Assembly: GCA_934501435.1 (NCBI GenBank)
Contig: CAKSTW010000006.1
Location: 1-64,000, forward strand
Reading direction: 5' to 3'
Source of the DNA: an uncultured Eubacteriales bacterium
Lineage (GTDB): Bacteria > Bacillota > Clostridia > Oscillospirales > UBA644
DNA: 64,000 nucleotides
Shown here: one piece after another, positions 38,594-47,435 of the stretch
How positions within the stretch are numbered: the stretch's first letter is position 1
Layout of the letters: every line of letters begins with the position of its first letter
The notes under the pieces: generated by a model
Database searches by the model: none
Seen by the model: only the letters and a program-made list of their open reading frames with translations
Told to the model about the DNA's origin: nothing
Translations under genes and position numbers: made by a program

Positions 38594-40363
38594 TCAGCGT
38601 TTTTTGCGTAATTTTTCCGCAAGAGCCGCGTCGGGAGTCACTACGGCGGTCCTGTATCCCTCGTAGACGACCATTCCGGGTTTTGCGCCGTTCGGTTTTT
38701 TTACGGAGCCGACTTCGATATAATCGACCTCGGTTTTCCCTCCGTTTTCCGCAACGCCCGAAAAAGTGGCTGCAATTATCGCCGCCTCGTTAAGGGATAC
38801 GTTTGAATATTCCCTGCCCGAACACAAAAGCACCGTATGGCTTCCGGGATAATTTTTAACATGGAACCAGATATCGTGTTTATCCGCAAATTTTGTCGTC
38901 AGCCAGTCGTTCTGCATATTGTTTTTTCCGACAAGGACGGGAATGCCTTCGCTCGTTTCGAATTCAGCAGGCGAAAACGCCGTTTTCTGTTTTTTGACGT
39001 TCTTCGTATTTGCGGGCTTTCTTATATAGCCCTCTTTTATGAGTTCGTCCTTTATTTCCCGCAGATCGGACACGTTTTCCGCAAGAAGAAGAGACGAGCG
39101 CACGCTTTCAAGATAACGGAGTTCGTTTTCCGCCGCGGGGATTTCACGGGAGAGCATATCTTCGGCGGTCTTCAGCTTTTTATAGAGTTTATAATAGTGC
39201 TGAGCGTTTCTTGTCGCGGAAAGCGACGGATCGAGCGGCACGGTGATCTCCCGCATATCCTCCGAATAATAATCTGGCAGTCTTGCGAAAGTCGCTTTCG
39301 GAGAAACGGCGGCGATATTCGAAAAGAGAACGTCTCCGTAATGCTTGTATTCATCGGCCTTTTTGCAGTTTTCGAGTTCCGAGCGTCTTGCGGTTATCTT
39401 TCTTGAAACCCTGCTTATCAGCGTATTTACCGCACGGGTAAGATCCGCCGAATGACGCCTTATGTGTTCCGCCCTCATTTTCTCGGCAAAAAAAGCCTCG
39501 ACGGTTTCGGAGGGAGAGGAGTATTCGGTTATTTTTGCGGAATTTCCGTACTGCTTTATCGGAAAGCAGTAAAAATCGACGGGCTTTTCGGCAGAAACAG
39601 CAACGCATTTATAGTTCCCGTCTTTTATATTTTCGGAATGCGCCGACAGAAAAGACTGCAGTTTTTCTTTTTCCGCACAGGAAAAATCACAAAGCCTTTT
39701 ATCGGTGGTATCCGTCGCGTAAAAAACCGCTTCCCTAGAAATAAGAGAAGAAAAGCCGGTAAAATAGAAATTCAAGACTTTGTCCGCCCTCTCGTCCGAC
39801 GACCAGTCGGGAGAAAATACGGGGTCTGCCGTTATGTCCTTTCTGTCCTGTGACGGAGGAAGTTCGTATATGAGTTGCGGCAGAAACTGCCGTTTTGACG
39901 AAACGGAAAAATCGACCTGCTTTATCGCGTCATAAATAACGCCGTTGCCGTCGGTGAAGATTATATTGCTGAAACGCCCCATTATTTCGACGATAAGCCG
40001 TCTTTCGACGGTTTCGTACATCTCGGTGCGCGATTCAAAATCAATTATAATAACACGGTCGAGTCCCGCCTGTCTTACCGACGTTATCCTCGAAGAGGAA
40101 AGATGTTTGCGGAGCAGCATGCAGAAATTCGGCGCGACTGCCGGGTTTTCCTTACCCGCATTTTCCGAAAGATAAACAACGGGGTGAGCAGGGTCGGCAG
40201 AGACTGAAAGTTTGACGTGTTTACTGCGTTTTCTTGCCGGAGCATGAAGAGAAATAACTATCTCGTCACGCTCGGGCTGATTTATTTTTTCGATTTTCGC
40301 CCCCTGCAACTCTTCGTTGAGTTCGCGCACAAGGGCAGAAAGAAAAATACCGTCAAGAGCCAT
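38594..40363 (-). CDS. rqcH: Ribosome quality control factor RqcH (NFACT / Rqc2 homologue)
   Basis: RqcH binds stalled 50S subunits with peptidyl-tRNA and adds a C-terminal alanine tail that marks the peptide for decay. The 589 residues show the NFACT-N domain (MALDGIFLSALVRELNEELQ), a central coiled coil (about 330-420) and the NFACT-R domain with DIWFHVKNYPGSHTVLL. Some homologues are annotated as fibronectin-binding proteins; there is no signal peptide here. No ribosome site precedes the ATG, which is two bases after the Nif3-like stop, so translation is probably coupled. Confidence 0.95.
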   Translation of the reverse strand: MALDGIFLSALVRELNEELQGAKIEKINQPERDEIVISLHAPARKRSKHVKLSVSADPAHPVVYLSENAGKENPAVAPNFCMLLRKHLSSSRITSVRQAGLDRVIIIDFESRTEMYETVERRLIVEIMGRFSNIIFTDGNGVIYDAIKQVDFSVSSKRQFLPQLIYELPPSQDRKDITADPVFSPDWSSDERADKVLNFYFTGFSSLISREAVFYATDTTDKRLCDFSCAEKEKLQSFLSAHSENIKDGNYKCVAVSAEKPVDFYCFPIKQYGNSAKITEYSSPSETVEAFFAEKMRAEHIRRHSADLTRAVNTLISRVSRKITARRSELENCKKADEYKHYGDVLFSNIAAVSPKATFARLPDYYSEDMREITVPLDPSLSATRNAQHYYKLYKKLKTAEDMLSREIPAAENELRYLESVRSSLLLAENVSDLREIKDELIKEGYIRKPANTKNVKKQKTAFSPAEFETSEGIPVLVGKNNMQNDWLTTKFADKHDIWFHVKNYPGSHTVLLCSGREYSNVSLNEAAIIAATFSGVAENGGKTEVDYIEVGSVKKPNGAKPGMVVYEGYRTAVVTPDAALAEKLRKKR

Positions 40364-40365
40364 TT

Positions 40366-41130
40366 TTATAAACTAAACAGAAGCGGAAGCTCCTTATTCC
40401 TTTCAGAGATAACAAATTCAATTTCGGGAAAACGTTCCGAAAGTTTTTTGCAGAGAACGGGCACTACAACATTTTCGGTAGCAAAATGCCCCGCCTCGAT
40501 AAGATTTATCTTCTTTTCCGCGGCATACAGAAAATGGTTGTATTTCGCTTCGCCCGTAAGCAAAGTATCCGCGCCCGCAGAGATCGCCGCGTCGACGCCG
40601 TCGCCGCCCGAGCCGCATACAACGGCGATCTTTTCGCAGAAATCACTGCCCTTTACATAACGGACGGAATTTGCCGAAAGTCTTTCTTTTACGAGTTTCA
40701 TAAAAGCCTCGGTCTTCATCTTTGAGATACTGCCCGTTCTTCCTATCGGACAGCCGTCGAGAAACATTTCCGAAACGCCGTGAATTCCCAAAATGTCGCA
40801 AAGGCAATCGTTTACGCCGCCTTTCGCCATGTCGAAGTTTGTATGAGCGGAAATAACGGAGATATCGGATTTTGCAAGTGTATACACCGTATCTTCGGTT
40901 TTAAGACTGCGCAGAGGGTTGAAGATAACGGGGTGATGCGAAACGATAAGGTCGCAGTTTTTTTCTTTCGCTTCCGAAACCGCTTCGGGGCTCACGTCAA
41001 GCGAAACAAGCACCTTTTTCGTTTCCGTTTCTGCGTTTCCGACCAGAATTCCGACATTGTCGAAACCCATAGCAGTTTCAAACGGTGCAAATCCGTCGAT
41101 AAAATCATAGATATTTTTTACCGTTGTCAT
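40366..41130 (-). CDS. Nif3-like dinuclear metal centre protein (YqfO type)
   Basis: The family forms hexamers with a two-metal site; its role is uncertain. The 254 residues contain FDNVGILVGN, VSHHPVIFNPLRSL and SAHTNFDMAKGGVNDCLCDI, with metal-binding His and Asp, and the C-terminal GEAKYNHFLYAAEKKINLIE. It overlaps trmK by four bases; trmK-nif3 is a conserved Firmicute pair. Confidence 0.92.
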   Translation of the reverse strand: MTTVKNIYDFIDGFAPFETAMGFDNVGILVGNAETETKKVLVSLDVSPEAVSEAKEKNCDLIVSHHPVIFNPLRSLKTEDTVYTLAKSDISVISAHTNFDMAKGGVNDCLCDILGIHGVSEMFLDGCPIGRTGSISKMKTEAFMKLVKERLSANSVRYVKGSDFCEKIAVVCGSGGDGVDAAISAGADTLLTGEAKYNHFLYAAEKKINLIEAGHFATENVVVPVLCKKLSERFPEIEFVISERNKELPLLFSL

Positions 41131-41825
41131 ATACTTTCCTCCAGTTTTATCATTTCATTCCGCACTTTTTCTATCTCTTCTTCATCGGAATGTTTTTTCC
41201 CCGATTCCCGTCTGCCTTCAAGCGCCTTGTCGAATTTTGAAATATATCTTCTTATATAATCATGCAGCAGACCGTTTTTCTCGGAGAGAAGTGCCTCTGA
41301 AAAATACTCGTTTATCTCTTGATAAATGCGGCTGTTTTCGGTCTTTTTCGCCTTCATTACCGTGTATATTTTATCTTCTTCTCCGACAAGGGTCTCTCTG
41401 ATTATCTCAAACCCCGAAAGATAAAGACTTTTACGGAGTTTTTCGGCACCGGTCATCGGAGACAGAACAAGAGTTGCGTTTTCGGGCAGTTTCGCGCTGC
41501 CGATAATCTCGGCGATAAGTTCTCCGCCCATTCCGGTTATCGAAAGACAGTCGTAGTCCGTCGGGATATTTTCGGTTCCGTTTCCCAAAATGAGAGGAAC
41601 TCTTTCCGCCTCTTTTCCGAGGTAAAAAGCGACGTTTTCAGCGGCTTTTTTCAGCGGACCTTTCCGAAGATCGGAAGCGTAAACCTTTTCGGCTTTTCCC
41701 GTAGCGACAAGATAGATCGGGAGTTTTGCATGATCCGTTCCGACATCGGCGACCGTCCCGCAGCCGCTTTCGGATATAAAATCCGCAACAAGCGCCAGCC
41801 TCGGCGTGAGTTTTGGTATTTTCAT
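41127..41825 (-). CDS. trmK: tRNA (adenine-22 N1)-methyltransferase
   Basis: Methylates A22 of bacterial tRNAs. The 232 residues carry TPRLALVADFISESGCGTVA, ADVGTDHAKLPIYLV (SAM motif I), ASDLRKGPLKKAAEN and SITGMGGELIAEIIG, which fix the family. GGACGGTAAAAC precedes the ATG. First gene of trmK-nif3-rqcH. A terminator-like hairpin (41842-41868) lies only 17 bases upstream and no own promoter was recognised, so expression may depend on read-through from the kinase operon. Confidence 0.94.
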   Translation of the reverse strand: MKIPKLTPRLALVADFISESGCGTVADVGTDHAKLPIYLVATGKAEKVYASDLRKGPLKKAAENVAFYLGKEAERVPLILGNGTENIPTDYDCLSITGMGGELIAEIIGSAKLPENATLVLSPMTGAEKLRKSLYLSGFEIIRETLVGEEDKIYTVMKAKKTENSRIYQEINEYFSEALLSEKNGLLHDYIRRYISKFDKALEGRRESGKKHSDEEEIEKVRNEMIKLEESI

Positions 41826-41841
41826 GTTTTACCGTCCGTTC

Positions 41842-41868
41842 AAAAAAGAGGCTGAATCAGCCTCTTTT
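41842..41868 (-). terminator. Terminator between the ROK-like kinase and trmK
   Basis: AAAGAGGCTGA/TCAGCCTCTTT (41845-41867) is a perfect inverted repeat followed leftward by six T's. Confidence 0.85.
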
Positions 41869-41870
41869 GA

Positions 41871-43250
41871 CTATTTTATTTCGGGAAGAGACGCCGCCGC
41901 GATCGACTGCCCGACTCTGCGGTTGGACTCGTCGGGAAGATGCAGCTTTATCTTCTTCGCAAGTTCGGGATATTCTTTTTCAAGAACCTCCGTCGCTTTT
42001 TCGAGAATAGCGTTTCCGCCTTTTCCGGAAGTAACTCTTCCGAGAATAAGAACGTGTTTTATATCGTAGAACATCGCATAATATGCGACGGTATATCCGA
42101 AATAAACGCCTATCGTTTCGAAAATGCCTTCGGCACGCTTGTCCCCGTCTTCATGGAGTTTCTGAACTATCTTGAGTTTTTCGGCGGGAGAAAGGGCGTC
42201 GTCAAGCGCAATACCTGCTTCTGCGGCAAGTTTTATAACGCCGTCCTGCGAGAAATATTTAACTCCGCAGCCGTAATCGCCCGACCATTCGTCGACCATT
42301 GAGTCTTCGTTATAGTCGCACGGAACGAATGCAAGTTCATTGAGCCAGCCGGTAATGTTTCCTGCCCCGTCGACATATCCGCCCGCTTCGCTCGTTCCCA
42401 TCGCAACGCCGAGAACGCTGTTGTCGTCGAGGTCCATTGCACCCGCGAGAGCCGTTACGTCGCCGTCGTTTGCAACTTCGACAGGAATGTTTTCACCGAG
42501 TTCCTTTGCCACGTCAAGATACATATTCTTAACTTTCTTATCGAAATCTTCGTCGGAAACCTTTAAGAAAAGAGACGCGACCATTATTCTGTTGTCAACA
42601 TAAACGCCCGCGGAGGAAACGCCTATCGCGTCGACTCTCGGCATATAAGACGCCGCCGTTTTCATTGCGGTAAGGATTCCGTCGTAATGATACTGAGGAT
42701 CGCTCGTCGTTTTCGGGAACCAGACGACCTCTTCGGAATAAACGGGCTCGCCGTCTATGACCGCGGAAACTTTTCTGTCGCTTCCGCCTGCGTCAAACCC
42801 TATTCTGCAGCCGGAAAGATGTCTTCCCGACGGGTTGGTGTTTTCCTTTGTGACGGGAGCGTTTTCAAGAAAAACGATCTCAACTTCAAAAGGTCTTTCG
42901 TAGACGCGTGCCATAAATCCTGCGTCAAAAGCGCGCAGTCCGCCGACTTTATATGCGTCTTTTATGAAGTTCCCGATTTTTTCGGAACCCGCAATTATGA
43001 TTTTATAACCGCCTTTTATCCAAAGGAGCGTTTTTATAATTCTTTCGGCAAATCTGATGTTTTCCTCGTCTTTGCCGGTGTTTTCGGGGTAAATGACCGT
43101 TTCGTAAGCGGAGACGAATCCCTGATTTCTTTCAATTCCGATAACGAGTTTGGTGCCGCCCGCTTTTTTTGCGCCCTCGGTAAATTCCTCGACGACTTTC
43201 GCCATCGGCGTAAATTTTTTATCGTAAACCGTAGATACTTTAAGTTCCAT
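41871..43250 (-). CDS. ROK/actin-like ATPase family sugar kinase-like protein
   Basis: The 459 residues comprise an unusual N-terminal alpha/beta domain (about 1-140) and a ROK-like actin-fold kinase domain beginning at CRIGFDAGGSDRKVSAVIDG (phosphate-1) with VANDGDVTALAGAMDL, VLGVAMGTSEAGGYVDG (phosphate-2) and LILGRVTSGKGGNAI (adenosine motif). ROK proteins phosphorylate hexoses or amino sugars, or act as regulators; no DNA-binding HTH is present. The preceding gene (18 bases away) encodes a sugar-phosphate isomerase domain, so a kinase acting on the same amino sugar is plausible. Confidence 0.8.
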   Translation of the reverse strand: MELKVSTVYDKKFTPMAKVVEEFTEGAKKAGGTKLVIGIERNQGFVSAYETVIYPENTGKDEENIRFAERIIKTLLWIKGGYKIIIAGSEKIGNFIKDAYKVGGLRAFDAGFMARVYERPFEVEIVFLENAPVTKENTNPSGRHLSGCRIGFDAGGSDRKVSAVIDGEPVYSEEVVWFPKTTSDPQYHYDGILTAMKTAASYMPRVDAIGVSSAGVYVDNRIMVASLFLKVSDEDFDKKVKNMYLDVAKELGENIPVEVANDGDVTALAGAMDLDDNSVLGVAMGTSEAGGYVDGAGNITGWLNELAFVPCDYNEDSMVDEWSGDYGCGVKYFSQDGVIKLAAEAGIALDDALSPAEKLKIVQKLHEDGDKRAEGIFETIGVYFGYTVAYYAMFYDIKHVLILGRVTSGKGGNAILEKATEVLEKEYPELAKKIKLHLPDESNRRVGQSIAAASLPEIK

Positions 43251-43268
43251 TGTTTTCTCCTATGTCCT

Positions 43269-44309
43269 TTACTTCGTTACCGTAACTTTGTTAAGACCTC
43301 TCGGAGCGTCGGGGTTTCTGCCCTTTACAGCGGTAAGGTTGCAGGCGAAAAGTTGTGCGAATATGGCGAAATAGAAAGCGGCGACCGCGTCCGAACCTTC
43401 GGTATCGGGTATTTTGAAAAAGACGGTTCCCTCTTTGAGGAGTTCATCGTCGTCGGAGATCATGCAGATATCCGCGCCGACGCCCTTGAGTTTTTCTATC
43501 ATCGCCTTGCTGTCCTCTTTTACGGAACCGCCGGGAACATACATAAACACAGCGGTTCCTTCGTCAACCATTGCAAAAGGTCCGTGGTGGAAGTCTGAAA
43601 TAGGATATGCCTTTGCTCTGACATAGTTTGTTTCCTGAATTTTGAGCGCCGCTTCCATTGCAAGAGGATAGTTATAACCTCTCGAAAGGACGAAGCAGTC
43701 GTTCATAAAACGGTATCTTTTGACAAGTTCCGCAACGTCGGCGTTTCTGTCAAGAACTTTTTTGATGTTTTCGGGGATCTTTTCAAGATCCGCGATAAGT
43801 TTTTTATTGTCCGCCCACATGGCGACGAGGTTTGCGATTATATAAAGTTGAGAGCCGAAAGTCTTGGTTGCCGCAACGGATTTTTCAAGACCGGCGTTGC
43901 AGTAAAGGTGGAAATCCGCAGCGGAAGCCAAAGGAGATTCAAGGGTGTTGGTGATCGTTAGAGTAACGGCGCCCGTAGCTTTTGCCTGTTTCATTACTTC
44001 AAGGACGTCCGCCGCCGCTCCCGACTGGGAAATTCCTATAACAAGCATATTTTTGAAGTTTATTTTGCCGCCGTAAATTGTGATTGCGGAAGGAGCTGCA
44101 AGTCCCGCTGGGATACCGACCATTGATTCTATAAGATATTTTCCGTAAGTACCCGCATGGTCGGAAGTTCCTCTTGCCGCGATATAAACGTTGGTGATCT
44201 CCTTTTCTTTAAGTGTTTTGACGAGGGTCGCAAGCGTTTCCCTGTTATATTCGAGACATCTCTTAAAAACCTCGGGCTGCTCGAAAATTTCCTGCTGCAT
44301 AAGTGTCAT
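43269..44309 (-). CDS. SIS-domain sugar isomerase, GlmS-isomerase-like
   Basis: The 346 residues form two SIS domains as in the isomerase half of glucosamine-6-phosphate synthase, without the glutaminase half. The first domain has AARGTSDHAGTYGKYLIESM and GISQSGAAADVLEVMKQAKA with the SQS phosphate loop; the second contains ALKIQETNYVRAKAYPISDF with HGPFAMVDEGTAV. Likely role: a sugar-phosphate isomerase or deaminase (AgaS-like). It precedes a ROK-like kinase and follows a large surface LamG gene. Confidence 0.88.
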   Translation of the reverse strand: MTLMQQEIFEQPEVFKRCLEYNRETLATLVKTLKEKEITNVYIAARGTSDHAGTYGKYLIESMVGIPAGLAAPSAITIYGGKINFKNMLVIGISQSGAAADVLEVMKQAKATGAVTLTITNTLESPLASAADFHLYCNAGLEKSVAATKTFGSQLYIIANLVAMWADNKKLIADLEKIPENIKKVLDRNADVAELVKRYRFMNDCFVLSRGYNYPLAMEAALKIQETNYVRAKAYPISDFHHGPFAMVDEGTAVFMYVPGGSVKEDSKAMIEKLKGVGADICMISDDDELLKEGTVFFKIPDTEGSDAVAAFYFAIFAQLFACNLTAVKGRNPDAPRGLNKVTVTK

Positions 44310-44340
44310 TTCGTATTCGCTCTCCTTTAATTTATGTAAA

Positions 44341-47274
44341 TTATTTTTTGAAAAACAAAGTATAGACTATAAATCCGATAAATCCTGCGAAAAGAAGTCC
44401 CATAAAAATAACGGTGCCGATGATTATTCCGTCCCAAACGTCGCCCGAAGACGCGTCTTTGTTCTTTTCTTCCTCTGCGGACGGAGCGATTCCGCTCATG
44501 AGATTTTCTATTTCTTTTTCTGAAATTTCCTTATCGGAAATATAGATTTCATCGACGACTCCGCAGAAAAGAGGATCGCCTTTATAACAACTTTTTCCGA
44601 CGTAATTGAAGTTCGGAGCGATCGTCGTAAGATCTATTTCCGTTTTCTTTTCCGCGACAAGATCTTTATCAGAATAAACTTTAACATGACCGTTTTTTAC
44701 GGTAACGGTAAGCCTTTTCCATTCGGAAACGGCATTTACTTTTATCGGTATTTCTGCGGTCTCGCTGCCGTCGGAAATACAAAGTTTCATTCCGTCGGTC
44801 CCGTTACCCATATCAAGATAAATATACGATTTCGGGTCGGAGACGGAACTGTCCTTATTTGCAAACGCAAACAGTTTCTGATTCCGTTCGTTTATCGAAG
44901 ACGGCGTTGTCCAGTTATACGCAATGCTCACCGTAAGCTCGGAAACCGAATTGAGAATATCTTTCGGGTATCTGACGTAAGCGGTCTTTCCGTTGAGATT
45001 GAGCCCGTATTTATACTGTCCCTGAACGAGGCTTGCGTTCCTTATCGTTGCGGAAACCGCACCGTTATAATCTTCGCCCATAAACGAAGCGTCGTCAAAT
45101 GTCGTTCCTACGTATCCGTTTATCGCAGCGGTATCGGAAAAGGCGTCTTCGAGTTCGTCGGTCTCGTCGGCGTCAAGGTTGACGTCTCCTTTATCCGGGT
45201 TGATTTCGCCCGTATCCGGGTCGGGAAGAACTTCGCCTACAAAACGCTCGACTCCGTAATATGACATTTTGCGGATATCGCTGTCGCTCATAACTTTCGA
45301 CGAAACATAAATATCGTCGATTATCAATCGCGCGGCCTCTCCCGAAGTAATTCCGGAAATTATCTTAAACGAATTGAGAGACAGCTCCGAAAGACTTATG
45401 CCCGAAGAGAAAGAAGCGACCGATTTTCCGTTGACATAAGCAATAACGTTGCCGTCGGCAGCAAACGTCAAAGCAAAATGCACCCATTTGGAATTTATAT
45501 CGGAAGAAGAAAAACTTTCACGCTTTGTCTGTCCGCCCGAGGACGTGTATTCGAAAAATCCTCCGCCGGAAGAAAAAGGCGAAAAGACAAGTTTTCCGTT
45601 TTTGCCCGTAAATTCAAAGAAGTTTGCGGAAGTTCCGGATCCGCCGACATTCGAAACAAAGCCCGCGACGGTAAAGGAGGACGCCGACGAAAGCAGCCCT
45701 CTTCCGAGCGACATATAGTAAGTCGGGTATATGCCGTTTCTTCTGACAAGCCCCATACCGTATTTGCCGCCGTGAGCGGTCGTATCGACAGGAGCAAGTT
45801 TCGTCGCGTTATAAAAACACGCCGCGACGCCGTTGAGGTCGGAATCTATCTTGAATCCGTTATTGAAAGTATACGCCGACCACTTGAAGTTTTCAATGGG
45901 CTTTACGTTTATTCTGTCAGAGGGCTTTACCCAGCTCGGATCGATAAATTTCAGAAAATCCTCGATTGCTTTTTCGGAAAGATTTTTTATCTCGGAAGAC
46001 GTCAGAACTTTGGACGCAACGTAAATATCGTCGACGGTGACCGAGGACGGAAATTCCGCGGAAGACGCCCCGAGAGACGAGAGTTCTCCCGAAACGGTCT
46101 TTTTTTCGACTTCCGAACCGTTTATGTAAAGAGAGACGGAGACTTTACCGGAAGATGATTTTGCGGTGAGAGTTATCATCGTGAATCCGGAAGAAGACGG
46201 GACCGAATGGGAAACGGTCTCGGCAGAGCCGCCGAGATGAAGGGATACTGTAATCTCCGAACCCGACTGAGATATTTTTATATAATTCTTACCCGAATTT
46301 CCGACCGCGGAAAAGATTTCGTTTGACGAACCCGCAGTTGCCTTAAGCCCCGAAAAAGCGGAAGAAACCGCGGAAACTTTTGAACGGAGAACGTCGTCGG
46401 ACGAAGAGAGAGACGACGAAAGCTCCGATATTGCGGAGGATACCGCGGAATAAGACTCTTTTGTATATATTTCTCCGTCAAGGTCGGAAAAACGTTTTTT
46501 GAACTTTCCAAGTTCGTGTTCCGCCTGCTTTTTATAATCTTTATATTCAAGAGAATCCTGCTTTTCAAGGAGGTTTGCGACATTATCCGAAACTGACGAA
46601 GAACCCGAAGATACGGCGGCGGAAAGCGACGAACGGGCAGCCGCGAATGCCGAAAACGAACTTTCGGTATATTCGCCCCCGTTTATTTTCTCCGCAGCCG
46701 AAAGAACCGTCGCAGCCTCGGAAACGGTATATATTTTAACAAGAGCGTTTTTCGCGGATACAACGTTTTCAATGCCTTTTACCACCGTTGAGGAAGACGC
46801 CCCTCCGTCGAGCGACTGCTGCAGATCTCCGACAGCTTTCAGAAGTCTTTCAACGGAAGCTGCGGTATATACCGAAGACATGGAGGAGACCTTGTCCTGA
46901 AGAGTTTCTATCAACCTCTTTGCGTTGGAATACGGAGCAGAATCGGAACTTCCGGACGAAAGCGTCGTCCAGAAAGAAAGAGTAAGGTCGTTTTTACCCG
47001 CAAAAAGAGCAGGATCGAGTTTTGCTCCGGAAGAGGAGGCTTTTCCGCCGTTTCTTCCCGTTACGGTATTATAATCGCCGTCTCTCGGCAAAAGCGGGGT
47101 CGTCCCGTCTCCGACGTCGAGAAGCAGATTCTCATATTCAAAATTATATGCAGACTGAGAGAAATTTTTTGTTTCCTCCGCTCTCATGACCGTCGGCAAA
47201 AATTGTATAAAGCCGCTGAAGACGATGATGAACGCGACAAAGAAAGCGAAAAATCTTTTCGGTATATTTCTCAA
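44341..47274 (-). CDS. Large surface protein with three LamG-like domains, one interrupted by FIVAR-like helices
   Basis: The protein (977 residues from TTG 47274, which has AAGGAGG eight bases upstream; an earlier TTG at 47295 has the ribosome site inside its own codons) starts with a signal peptide (FFAFFVAFIIVFSGFIQFLP). A first concanavalin-like domain begins near residue 40 (LTLSFWTTLSSGSSDSAPYS), is broken by about 200 mostly helical residues (YTAASVERLLKAVGDLQQSL, YTKESYSAVSSAISELSSSL) like FIVAR repeats, and resumes at SNEIFSAVGNSGKNYIKISQ. Two further LamG-like domains follow (about 465-700 and 740-930), then one membrane helix and a short basic tail. LamG folds bind glycans or proteins; the ligand is unknown. 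No sortase motif. Confidence 0.85.
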   Translation of the reverse strand: MRNIPKRFFAFFVAFIIVFSGFIQFLPTVMRAEETKNFSQSAYNFEYENLLLDVGDGTTPLLPRDGDYNTVTGRNGGKASSSGAKLDPALFAGKNDLTLSFWTTLSSGSSDSAPYSNAKRLIETLQDKVSSMSSVYTAASVERLLKAVGDLQQSLDGGASSSTVVKGIENVVSAKNALVKIYTVSEAATVLSAAEKINGGEYTESSFSAFAAARSSLSAAVSSGSSSVSDNVANLLEKQDSLEYKDYKKQAEHELGKFKKRFSDLDGEIYTKESYSAVSSAISELSSSLSSSDDVLRSKVSAVSSAFSGLKATAGSSNEIFSAVGNSGKNYIKISQSGSEITVSLHLGGSAETVSHSVPSSSGFTMITLTAKSSSGKVSVSLYINGSEVEKKTVSGELSSLGASSAEFPSSVTVDDIYVASKVLTSSEIKNLSEKAIEDFLKFIDPSWVKPSDRINVKPIENFKWSAYTFNNGFKIDSDLNGVAACFYNATKLAPVDTTAHGGKYGMGLVRRNGIYPTYYMSLGRGLLSSASSFTVAGFVSNVGGSGTSANFFEFTGKNGKLVFSPFSSGGGFFEYTSSGGQTKRESFSSSDINSKWVHFALTFAADGNVIAYVNGKSVASFSSGISLSELSLNSFKIISGITSGEAARLIIDDIYVSSKVMSDSDIRKMSYYGVERFVGEVLPDPDTGEINPDKGDVNLDADETDELEDAFSDTAAINGYVGTTFDDASFMGEDYNGAVSATIRNASLVQGQYKYGLNLNGKTAYVRYPKDILNSVSELTVSIAYNWTTPSSINERNQKLFAFANKDSSVSDPKSYIYLDMGNGTDGMKLCISDGSETAEIPIKVNAVSEWKRLTVTVKNGHVKVYSDKDLVAEKKTEIDLTTIAPNFNYVGKSCYKGDPLFCGVVDEIYISDKEISEKEIENLMSGIAPSAEEEKNKDASSGDVWDGIIIGTVIFMGLLFAGFIGFIVYTLFFKK

Positions 47275-47322
47275 AATGTTTTCCTCCTTTTTCAAGGCGA
47301 TAAAGCAGTCTATACATTATGT

Positions 47323-47351
47323 ATTATACAGTAATATACATATAAAATCAA
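47323..47351 (-). promoter_or_regulatory. Promoter of the LamG/SIS/kinase genes
   Basis: On the minus strand TTGATT (47346-47351) and TATAAT (47323-47328), 17-base spacer, about 50 bases before the start at 47274. Confidence 0.75.
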
Positions 47352-47394
47352 TAGAAATGCCGAATTTGTAAAACTTTTTTCGTTAAAAACCGGA

Positions 47395-47430
47395 TATATA
47401 AAAATTCCGCAGCCGAAACTGCGGAATTTT
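47395..47430 (-). terminator. Terminator of the liv operon
   Basis: AAAATTCCGCAG/CTGCGGAATTTT stem (47401-47430), followed leftward by TTATATAT; it starts six bases after the livF stop. Confidence 0.8.
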
Positions 47431-47435
47431 GGAAA

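Noticed and set aside
38594..40363. Fibronectin-binding surface adhesin label for the NFACT protein
   Set aside because: No signal peptide or anchor; domain order is that of the ribosome quality control factor RqcH.
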